Assembly (NCBI GenBank): GCA_963971575.1
Contig: OZ020613.1
Coordinates: forward strand, 43,638,239-43,702,238
Length of the DNA stretch: 64,000 nucleotides
Source: Liopterus haemorrhoidalis
Taxonomy: Eukaryota > Arthropoda > Insecta > Coleoptera > Dytiscidae
Direction of reading: 5' to 3'
Made by a program: the position numbers and the translations under genes. Shown piece after piece: positions 56,017 through 64,000 of the stretch (positions are counted from its first letter, which is position 1; the number at the start of each line of letters is the position of its first letter). The notes under the pieces are model-generated. The model did not search any database, was not told the origin of the DNA, and was given only the letters and a program-made list of their open reading frames with translations.

Positions 56017-56735
56017 GAAATTATTTGGGAAAAAGAAGTAAAGCGAAGGATAATGCAATTATTTCATAATTGATCCAATATTTCGTTTATTCTTCATAAA
56101 CTTTATCAAGGATTTCTATAACAAAAGGAACCGGTCATAAATGCAAACACAAACTGTACAAATTCTTACCGAAATAGTTAAGCACGTCGCCAAGATGTTA
56201 TAAAAGTAAGTGAAGCTAGACCCATGGTGTCCAAAACAGTAAAAGAGTTGTTAAGAAACACTTGAATACATCAAAAATTGAAGAAAACAAGTTAAAGATG
56301 TTAAGGCAGATATGACGCCATTTTAGTTACTGAGTCACATGACCCGATACGCAAGGCATTGTGGTAATGCTAGTAACAAGAAGAAAACTTCCTACTTCTA
56401 ACCCCGGAAAATATGAATTGTTTGACATCTAGTAGATGTAAACAAGTAAAACTCCTACGAGGAAAAAGTATAAAGTGTAAAAAAGTACATATAGAAAAAT
56501 AATTTAGAGGAAGGTAGCAAAATAAGGATGGAGATAATCCACTAAATGTAAAAATGGAAGAACCGCACCAAAAATTCACCTGACATTTTTAAAAGTAAAC
56601 AAAAACGAGTAAATGTCATGTAAGCCTTCTGTATCGGTTCTGGCATTTAATACATTATGGAAGTGGTTAATGTAACACATTTCATAAAAAAATCTTTTAG
56701 AGTCGTTGGGAAATCTATCCAACACTATCCAACAA
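56012..56735 (-). mobile_element. inverted 3' fragment of the PLE
   Basis: Reverse complement of about 59356-60073: C-terminal codons, 3' UTR and ribozyme-like segment. It stands in front of the full copy, tail outward. Such inverted partial copies attached to the 5' side are a known habit of Penelope elements. Confidence 0.88.
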
Positions 56736-56740
56736 CTCTT

Positions 56741-57016
56741 TTACTGTTTTGGACACCATGGGTCTAGCTTCACTTACTTTTATAACATCTTGGCGACGTG
56801 CTTAACTATTTCGGTAAGAATTTGTACAGTTTGTGTTTGCATTTATGACCGGTTCCTTTTGTTATAGAAATCCTTGATAAAGTTTATGAAGAATAAACGA
56901 AATATTGGATCAATTATGAAATAATTGCATTATCCTTCGCTTTACTTCTTTTTCCCAAATAATTTCCTATGATAGTGCCTCAACAGAAGATCAAAAATTC
57001 TCCGTGCTGGTTTTAT
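56741..57016 (+). repeat. upstream pseudo-LTR of the PLE
   Basis: About 275 bp directly repeated at 59838-60113, from CAACTCTTTTACTGTTTTGG to AAAAATTCTCCGTGC. It holds the hammerhead-like motif. The coding region begins at 57027. Confidence 0.88.
56868..56925 (+). ncRNA. hammerhead-like motif in the PLE pseudo-LTR
   Basis: TTGATAA (56874-56880), one extra A, a perfect 6-bp stem GTTTAT/ATAAAC, GAAA (56899-56902), then palindromic ATAT and a GGAT that pairs with ATCC just before the core (stem I). Compared with the consensus CTGATGA, positions 3 and 8 are U and A instead of C and G. These two bases pair in the ribozyme, so the change is compensatory. The cleavage-site context is less clear than in the 9838-9900 motif. 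Location in a PLE pseudo-LTR supports the reading; activity is uncertain. Confidence 0.45.
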
Positions 57017-57026
57017 TACAGTTAAC

Positions 57027-59508
57027 ATGGGATTCTTTCAAACAATTCGGACTAATTATGGTGAAACAGTGATGAAGTGCATGAAGAAATACATCAAAGA
57101 AAACAAAAAACTATCAAAAGCAATAACAAGAAGGACGTTCCTTATAAAATGCAGACAACAGAAGATCTCCCCGCAACATGTTCGAGCTTACGAGAAGCAT
57201 ATAAAGTGTCTAATGTGCGATAACTTTGGGAATACTAACAAGGACTTTCATCAATTTAATAACAGGTTGAGGCACAGTTTGTTATCGTTGGAAATTAACA
57301 ATGTACATTCCGAAATTAAAACACTGGAAAAAAAATTTTTTTGACCTGAGGGGACTGGTTGTGGAATCTTTGCCTTATTACCTTCATAACCGGTTTTTTG
57401 CTAAGCAGCATGCTGCATTTAACAAGATCACAGAAAAGAATAAACATAGATTGTACAGCAAGTTCACTAAGGTCAAAGATGATTTCTCTTGTAACAATAA
57501 AATCAGGACTTTAGATAGCTGGTTTATGAACATTTCCGATACGGATGTTCCTACAGAAATTTCCAGTTTTTTAAGTTTGGGTAGTAGATTCTCTTTACCT
57601 ATTGACCACAGCGAGATGGATGTCTTTAAAGTATTGGGTGAGGTTGAAGAAATATTAGCTCTCCATGAAGAGAATAATAAGAATACTAAGAGGGCACAAG
57701 TCACTAACCTACTCACCAACTATTTTAAGGGCACCCACAACGTAGTGGATAGTAAATACAACACTTTACACCAACAATACATTCGGTCTAAAACCTTTCT
57801 TAAAAATAACAATCAAGTCATTTTGTTACGAGCCGATAAAGGCCAAACTTCTGTCTTAATGAATAAGCAAGACTACGTAAACAAATTGGAAGGGATTCTT
57901 AACGAAGAGGGTACGTACTCTTTACTTCCTAGAGACCCTACCACTTCCTTTCAAAATTCAAACAACAAAATTATTTCGACGTTAAAATTAAAACAATACA
58001 TTTCAGATACGGAGAGTAGGGAACTCAAAGAACATAACGCGTTACCACCTAGAGTGTTCGCAAACGTTAAAATTCATAAAGATGAATTGCCGTTAAGGCA
58101 TATAATTGACGGTTCTGACGGACCTTATAAAAACCTTACCTTTTTCATTACTAACATTCTTAAAAAAACTTATGATATAGACAATCCATATTATGTCAAC
58201 AACTCCTTTGACCTAGTTAGGGACTTAAAAGGCACTGTTCTACCTGATAACTACAGGCTCATTAGCCTGGATGTAGTTTCTTTATTCCCAAGCATTACAT
58301 GGGACCTTATTGCCAAAGAAATCCAACTTAGGTGGCCTAAGATTAAAAAAGTTACTAAAATTAGTAAATCTAAATTAATAGAGATCATGGAAACTCTATA
58401 TCGCTCCTGCTATTTTGTTTACGACAATAAATTTTTCTTGCAAAACAAAGGGCTACCTATGGGTTCAGCCTTGAGTCCAATCTTATCACAATTCGTTATG
58501 GATACTCTACTCAAAAAGGTGACTGAAAAACTTGAATTTGAAATCCCTTTCATAAAAAAATATGTAGATGATCTACTTTTAGCAGTCCCTGAAGACAAGG
58601 TAGATGCTACTTTAAACGTTTTTAATCAATACCATCCTTCTATACAGTTCACTGTAGAAAAAGAAGATGTTTTAAAAAAAGGGGTTCCGTTTTTAGACAC
58701 CTATGCATTTAGAGATCCTCAAAACGTACTTAGGTTCGATTGGTACACAAAAAAAACTTTTTCTGGGCGTTACTTAAATTTTCACTCTTTTCATCCTTTA
58801 AAGTACAAAATTGCACTGGTTAAAACCATGAAATATAGGGTTATTAAAATTTCAGATGAATCTCTAATCCATAAAAACTTACTTAAACTTGCCAAAATTT
58901 TTATAGAGAACTCTTATCCCAAACATTTAATTTACAAACTTTTATTCAACATAAATACAGATGAACCCAGTTCACATAATAGGAATCCTGAAATACATGG
59001 GTCCGGTACCTCTTCTGAAGAACCTATTAAGTATAGGGCATTAACCTACATGGGATATATGTCTAACAGTATCAAAAAAGTACTTAGATTGGATAACCTC
59101 ATAATAGCTGATAAACCCTTAAAGAAACTCTCAGTTATTAATACCAAATTAAAACAGAAGATTGACCACTTATCGGTTAAAAACACTATTTACCTGTTAA
59201 ACTGTTCTTGTGAACGAGTATATGTGGGAAGTACAATCCAAAAACTTAGAAATAGGATCACACAACATAAATCAGATTGCCGGGTCAATCCTCAGAAATG
59301 TACCTTAGCTACACATGTAGCTTCCACTAATCATGTTGTGGATTTCGAAAATCCTAAGGTGTTGGATAGATTTCCCAACGATTCTAAAAGATTTTTTTAT
59401 GAAATGTGTTACATTAACCACTTCCATAATGTATTAAATGCCAGAACCGATACAGAAGGCTTACATGACATTTACTCGTTTTTGTTAACTTTTAAAAATG
59501 TCAGGTGA
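57027..59508 (+). CDS. Penelope-like element RT plus GIY-YIG protein, one frameshift
   Basis: The ATG at 57027 (MGFFQTIRTNYGET) opens a 105-codon frame. A slip in the run of A and T at about 57330-57345 moves the reading to the 57301-59508 frame, and together they give the usual length of about 830 aa. RT motifs: RADKGQTSVLMNKQDY, VFANVKIHKDELPLRHII, ISLDVVSLFPSI, NKGLPMGSALSPILSQFV, KKYVDDLLLA (Y-V-D-D, at 58561), GVPFLDTYAF. The C-terminal endonuclease: NCSCERVYVGSTIQKLRNRI with the Cys motif before it, then THVASTNH. RT and GIY-YIG act together in target-primed insertion. Apart from the slip the frame is open, so this copy is young. Confidence 0.92.
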
Positions 59509-59837
59509 ATTTTTGGTGCGGTTCTTCCATTTTTACATTTAGTGGATTATCTCCATCCTTATTTTGCTACCTTCCTCTAAATTATTTTTCTATATGTACT
59601 TTTTTACACTTTATACTTTTCTCCTCGTAGGAGTTTTACTTGTTTACATCTACTAGATGTCAAACAATTCATATTTTCCCGGGGTTAGAAGTAGGAAGTT
59701 TTCTTCTTGTTACTAGCATTACCACAATGCCTTGCGTATCGGGTCATGTGACTCAGTAACTAAAATGGCGTCATATCTGCCTTAACATCTTTAACTTGTT
59801 TTCTTCAATTTTTGATGTATTCAAGTGTTTCTTAACA
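59509..59837 (+). other. PLE 3' untranslated region
   Basis: Non-coding part of the element between stop and downstream pseudo-LTR; also present inverted at 56250-56580 and directly at 47472-47795. Confidence 0.8.
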
Positions 59838-60111
59838 ACTCTTTTACTGTTTTGGACACCATAGGTCTAGCTTCACTTACTTTTATAACATCTTGGCGAC
59901 GTGCTTAACTATTTCGGTAAGAATTTGTACAGTTTGTGTTTGCATTTATGACCGGTTCCTTTTGTTATAGAAATCCTTGATAAAGTTTATGAAGAATAAA
60001 CGAAATATTGGATCAATTATGAAATAATTGCATTATCCTTGGCTTTACTTCTTTTTCCCAAATAATTTCCTAGGATAGTGCCTCAACAGAAGATCAAAAA
60101 TTCTCCGTGCG

Positions 60112-60113
<2 letters not shown>
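59838..60113 (+). repeat. downstream pseudo-LTR of the PLE
   Basis: Direct repeat of 56741-57016 with few differences, ending TCCGTGCGGG directly at a TA microsatellite. It contains the hammerhead-like motif again (about 59973-60030). Confidence 0.88.

Positions 60114-60190
<77 letters not shown>
60114..60190. repeat. (TA)n right of the composite PLE
   Basis: About 37 TA units; the matching left flank is at 55968-56011. Confidence 0.95.
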
Positions 60191-60192
<2 letters not shown>

Positions 60193-60768
60193 TACAGTAT
60201 TTCTTTACAATCCTTCAATAATCGAGTCCCAACGTTTGGAAAGCTTTATTATTCCGTCTAAGATACCATCTATGTTCATTTCACCTCCCTGTTAAATCTC
60301 TATATAAAAATGAAAATAAAAAATAAATAAAGAAATAAAAAAATTTCGAATGGCGCGGGTAATGGCAGCATAAAGCTCTTCCAGAGACCGATAACGATTT
60401 CTATAGGTTTTTTCAGCTTTGGGAATAAATTGAAGTGTAGTGGACCCATTTCCGGACCGTAGCCAGCAATTTTTCGGTTACGACAATCCCGATTTGAGGA
60501 CGGGCGTTGTCAAGGAGAATGAATGACCCAACCTTATTTAAATCATTTGGCAGAATTCGAAAAACGGACGTTGGTGGAATCCTTGTGGTTTCTGAAAGTT
60601 CCTTGCAAGTCGCACGACGATCTTCTTTAGTAGCAGCTTTCACGAGTTTTACACTTCGTTCATATGTCCACCACGAAAATGATTAGCCCAACAAAAAACT
60701 GTACTACGGTCCACTGTTAAGTCACCGCAAATTTTACTTAAAGCTCTGTATTTCTGTCGGGTTTTTGC

Positions 60769-61857
60769 CAGGGGCGTAGTGACGGGCCCGCAGCCGCGGG
60801 GGGGGGGCGGGCCTATTAGGGGCCCATGAAAATGTAAAAACATAAAATAAAAACGCAATATATGTGAAAATAATTAATTTCTGTTCATATATATTAAGTA
60901 ATATTAATGTTTATATAAAAAATGTATTTTAAAACATTCTAGCATATAAAATGTCGGCAATTATATTTTAAGTTTCAAGGGCCCCCAGACGGCTGATATG
61001 AAAATAATTACATATGTATTTTACTTTTATTTATTTTACTTAAAATAAAGTATAAAAAACACAAATAAAATCTATTTTCTAAAAAAAATAGTTATAATAT
61101 AGTATTGTTATTTTTATTGATATGAATAAATTTACCGATATGAAACACCTGAAGAAGTGTTTAAAATTAATGTATTTTATGTAGTTATCGATATTGTTAC
61201 TAATCAGTTAGATTCACGTATTACACACTAAAATCGGTAAATAGTTATTTTTCATTCTTGAATCCCAAAAATTTATTGTTATTAGAATCAGATACATTAT
61301 TAAAACAAACTACAAATTTAAAAAATAAATACGCTATGGATATTGGCAATGAATTTTCAAATCAAATGATTTTGTTTCAAAAAACTTTTAAATCAGTATG
61401 AAAGACATTGAAAATATTGCAGATTTAGTGAAATTATTAACAGAAGTAATTGCAGCACTTATGTTATATTTGACATTACCCGTCAGCGTGGCCACTGCAG
61501 AAAGGTCCTTCAGTACATTGATAAGAATTAAAAATCATTTAAGGACAACGATGACTGAAGATCGTTTGTCTGCTTTAAGCATATTAGCCGTTGAAGCAGA
61601 AGAAGCTGCTAAAATAAATTTAGAAGATGTCATCGACCAATTTGCAGCTGTGAAGGCAAGGAAAAAAAATTTTATTAGTTTTTTCAGTTTATCTTGATTA
61701 TTTAGTTTGTGAGAAATAATCATAAAATTAAAATAATATTTTGAAAAAGAATTGTGTTGTTTTCTTAATATACCTTTATTTATTTGTTTGTTGCGGAGGG
61801 GGAAGGGCCCGGATGAAAGTTTTGCGGGGGGACCCAAAATTTGTCGCTACGCTACTG
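60769..61857 (+). mobile_element. hAT transposon inserted in the mariner relic
   Basis: Ends CAGGGGCGTAGTGACG and complement of CAGTAGCGTAGCGACA, flanked by an exact 8-bp duplication GTTTTTGC (60761-60768, 61858-61865). The 1089 bp contain only the C-terminal piece of a transposase. Removing it restores the mariner frame on both sides. Confidence 0.93.
61398..61697 (+). pseudogene. hAT transposase dimerisation domain, truncated
   Basis: 99 codons: LYLTLPVSVATAERSFSTLI then RIKNHLRTTMTEDRLSALSI, the C-terminal hAT dimerisation domain (P-V-S-x-A-x-x-E-R-S-F-S). It lacks the BED finger and the catalytic core. The frame is intact to its stop, but the piece alone is not a transposase. Confidence 0.85.
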
Positions 61858-61990
61858 GTTTTTGCTACGTAAAGTTTCGATTTTAATGTACGACCTCTCA
61901 TCGTCAACAGTCATAATAACCGAGACTCCTGCATGCTCCATTTCTAGCTCACGTTTGTTAAAAACAGAGTACTGTAGGTGTCAGGATGGC

Positions 61991-62146
61991 GGGGTTAACT
62001 TCAATCGATATTCTCTCTCGTAGTTGAACAATTGATTTATTGAATTGATTACAAATATATATTAGATTGGTTATTAAACAAATAGATAGGTCTCAACTTC
62101 AATATTACATCCAATTACATCTCTTTAACTCACAACCCTCACATTA
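61991..62146 (-). repeat. probable 3' LTR of a second LTR element
   Basis: On the minus strand it begins TGTGAGGGTTGTGAG and ends CGCCATCCTGACA, with AATAAA inside (about 62041). It has TG...CA borders and follows the coding end below. No second LTR is in the window, so the borders are inferred. Confidence 0.5.
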
Positions 62147-62249
62147 CCATCGCTAACAAACACACTCGTCCTTTTTTTTGCGTTCTTCACCTTCATCCTA
62201 CACACGTCGCGCGTCACTATCACGACTCGAATCGCTTTTTTTTCTCCCG

Positions 62250-62680
62250 CTAATAATATTCATACCCGGGCAATCTTCTCTGGCGGTGCGAACGCTTACA
62301 GTTCGGCCACTCCTGACTACCGGTTGTCCCAACGGCGGTCTCGGACTCTTCTGGTTCTTCGGCGTCATCTTGGGTACTGTTGCCGTCTTCTTCCTCGCTG
62401 TCGTCTTCTTCATCACTGTGCCGCATGTCTCGCATTCTACCTACCTCTACTTTCTTATCACTCTTTACATGCCCTCTATTTTTTATTACCGTCTTTGCAC
62501 TTACCGTCTCTGTTTCATCATACTCGTCGTCTACGGTTTTCCACGCTTTCATCCTTTCTGCAGGTGGAAATCCACTATATAGTTTTTGTTTCAGTCGTGT
62601 TCCGGGTACATCTTTGATCAAATAGCGATCATTATTTAGAATTTTCTCCACAATATAAAGTCCTATATATTTACGCAACA
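62250..62680 (-). pseudogene. Ty3/gypsy polyprotein C-terminal fragment
   Basis: The readable part starts near 62680: YIGLYIVEKILNNDRYLIKD, then PAERMKAWKTVDDEYDETET and a long acidic tail ending at 62250. This is the integrase C-terminal region, similar in pattern to NDRFVVADVPG and PSERMKPW of the intact gypsy at 48141, but a different element. Everything 5' of it is absent. The ORF start (MCFVFIYT at 62732) is unrelated flank. Confidence 0.75.
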
Positions 62681-62939
62681 TCTTCTGGGTTGTGTCCCCA
62701 GTAGTTAGTGTATAAATGAATACAAAACACACGCCCTTCAGCCTCCTCGAACTATAATTGACATAATTGTCACTGTTGTTCTGTTATCCAACCCGCAGTG
62801 TGGCCAACCTGTGCTTTATTTATGAAATAACCTTCGTACAAAAGCTAGAAATTTTTCGGCCCAAACAGTCATTCTAAAGCATACGTTTAGCCATCTATAT
62901 GCGATCACACAAACTTATTGAATATGATTTTATGCAAAA

Positions 62940-63310
62940 TATGTACGAAAGACAAAATTATTTTTTAACAATGGATGAAAATGCCGTTCAAAAATTTTCG
63001 TTCAAGAAAAATTACTGTATTACTATATTATTAATTACTGGAGGACAGATTGGAATTTCCTGATATGTGAGTAGAAATAATTATTGTATTTATGTTTTAC
63101 TTAAAGTATTTTATAACATAAATGTTTTAATTTTAGAAATAATTCAGTTTCACGGATTCTGCAAATTTTGACTGCTTTACTATGTTATTGTATTGGTTGT
63201 CAAAAAACTGTAGCTGACTTTATAGGAATGGATACATAATAGCTAGTCGTATTGTGCAAAGAGTGTCAATAGCAATAGCTTCATTGTATACACAATGAAG
63301 CTATTGCTAT
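62940..63310 (+). pseudogene. Harbinger transposase N-terminal fragment with intron
   Basis: MYERQNYFLTMDENAVQKFSF leads to GGQIGIS; an intron (63067-63136, GTGAGT...TTTTAG, 70 nt) is followed by NNSVSRILQILTALLCYCIG-like sequence, KTVADFIGMDT, a stop and SRIVQRVSIAIASLYTQ. The match is to the N-terminal half of HARBI1-type transposases. It ends in a hairpin (63269-63310), and no catalytic motifs follow. Confidence 0.65.
63269..63310. repeat. perfect hairpin, 19-bp arms
   Basis: ATAGCAATAGCTTCATTGT, a 4-nt spacer, and its exact complement. The left arm is the IAIASL codons of the Harbinger fragment, so the right arm is an inverted duplication of coding sequence, as made by template switching. 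Confidence 0.88.
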
Positions 63311-63371
63311 AATAAACTTATAATATAACTTAATAAACTATAAAAAACTTATTTATTCTTCATGGTACTAA

Positions 63372-63445
63372 TAGAGCAGTGGTTAGAATCTTAGACCTAT
63401 AAATCGAACATTGAGTGTTCAAATCTAGTCACAGTCATTACCCAA
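63372..63445 (+). mobile_element. tRNA-like SINE head 1
   Basis: TAGAGCAGTGGTTAGAATC (A-box-like) and GTGTTCAAATCTAGTC (B-box-like) at tRNA spacing, followed by a T-rich body. The B box deviates (GTTCAAATC), so it is probably an inactive SINE head. Confidence 0.45.
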
Positions 63446-63687
63446 AGTAATTTTATTTTTTATTTTATTTTCTTTTAAATTTTATTTTATTAATTTAAAT
63501 TATATTTTTATCGTTTTTTTACTCTGTTTTATATTTACTTATTTATTATTATTTTTAAAAAAAAAGTGTTATTAAAATCAATTTTCAATAGTTTTTTAAA
63601 GTGTAGTATTTTATTTCATCACAACTTTCGTGTCTCACAGTGTATTAGAGATAAATGCTTGTAAATCATTTCATAAGAGTGTCCAAA

Positions 63688-63760
63688 TAGTCCAGGTGGT
63701 AACGCAACTATCTTGTATTTGAGAGGTTGGTGGTTCAATTCCAGCTCATGTATGATTTAT
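63688..63760 (+). mobile_element. tRNA-like SINE head 2
   Basis: TAGTCCAGGTGGTAACGCAA (A-box-like) and GTGGTTCAATTCC (B box) at tRNA spacing, again followed by a T/A-rich body. Same general type as 63372-63445. Confidence 0.5.
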
Positions 63761-64000
63761 TTAATTTTTTAATTTTTATATTTTATTATTAATTCTATTT
63801 TTATTTATTAATTTTTTAAATAATTTTTTAAATTTATTCTTTTATTTATTTATTACAATTTAATTTTATAAATTTTAAATTTACTCCTTGATATAAATTT
63901 TAATTTAGAACTTTAAAACGTATGACAACCCTTCATTGACCTATCCTATTTTTACTTTTTAAACCCATACGCACACTTATTGTATTAACAAAAGTTAATG

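Larger units (their letters stand above)
60200..61975 (-). pseudogene. mariner transposase relic, split by a hAT element
   Basis: Minus strand. Around 61900-61930 MTVDDERSYIKIETLRSK is the start. After the hAT insertion it continues with YRALSKICGDLTVDRSTVFC and WANHFRGG (HTH), ATKEDRRATCKELSETTRIP, and FILLDNARPQIGIVVTEKLL (second catalytic Asp). The end near 60230 is KLSKRWDSIIEGL. Large internal pieces and the first Asp are missing, with several stops. Confidence 0.72.

Noticed and set aside
60107..60295. Open frame starting in the TA microsatellite
   Set aside because: Tyr-Ile repeats from (TA)n; no coding value. The same applies to the end of the frame at 32808-33083.
62178..62625. Several Ser/Leu-rich plus-strand frames
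   Set aside because: They lie opposite the gypsy C-terminal acidic region and are its antisense shadows.

Overview
The window is AT-rich insect-type nuclear DNA; nothing in it fixes the order. It holds introns with GT-AG borders, long C2H2 zinc-finger exons, and a very dense, nested load of transposons: mariner/Tc1, hAT, PIF/Harbinger, P-like, Helitron, Ty3/gypsy, non-LTR and Penelope-like elements (PLEs). No bacterial-type operon, rRNA or CRISPR is present. The tRNA-like sequences look like SINE heads.

Host genes. I reconstruct three paralogous C2H2 zinc-finger genes from small exons. Gene A is on the minus strand (exons 18353-18237, 16230-16099, 12686-12561, 10499-10344) and runs off the left edge before its finger exon. 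Gene B is on the plus strand (28930-29088, 30392-30529, 31575-31724, 37546-39266) and predicts about 719 aa with 19 finger units. Gene C is on the plus strand (41548-41664, 42124-42255, 43708-43839, 45052-46667) and predicts about 662 aa with 18 finger units. A and B are divergent; B and C are in tandem. Every junction is phase 1 and all seven internal small exons are multiples of 3 (126-156 nt), so each could be skipped without a frame change. Each of the ten small exons carries at least one I/V-K-x-E motif, the SUMO-acceptor consensus, most followed by acidic residues. I propose that they are duplicated SUMO-acceptor cassettes placed in front of DNA-binding finger arrays.

Mobile DNA, left to right. 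1-10000: mariner remnant, hAT element with a perfect 8-bp target duplication, a recurring 1-kb element (called R1 here), a P-like THAP element, then a large inverted repeat (5148-9958) with hammerhead-ribozyme motifs in both arms. A 3.0-kb Helitron sits in the left arm and a Tc1-like element in the right arm, and the opposite arm preserves each empty site. 10000-20100: introns of gene A filled with MITEs, a decayed mariner, a 118-bp tandem repeat and a truncated LINE. 20100-28800: R1, MITEs, and a Harbinger element with TTA target duplications that itself contains a MITE. 28900-46700: genes B and C with hAT, PLE, LINE and R1 insertions in introns and between the genes. 46700-53000: truncated PLE in (TA)n, then an apparently intact Ty3/gypsy element with identical 173-bp LTRs. 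53000-64000: P-like MITE inside a mariner relic, a nearly full-length PLE flanked by (TA)n, a hAT inserted into a mariner relic, the 3' end of a second LTR element, a Harbinger fragment and two SINE-like sequences.

Gene models rest on splice motifs and reading frame only; no transcript data were available. Several transposon ends are supported by matching target-site duplications, which are given in the entries.
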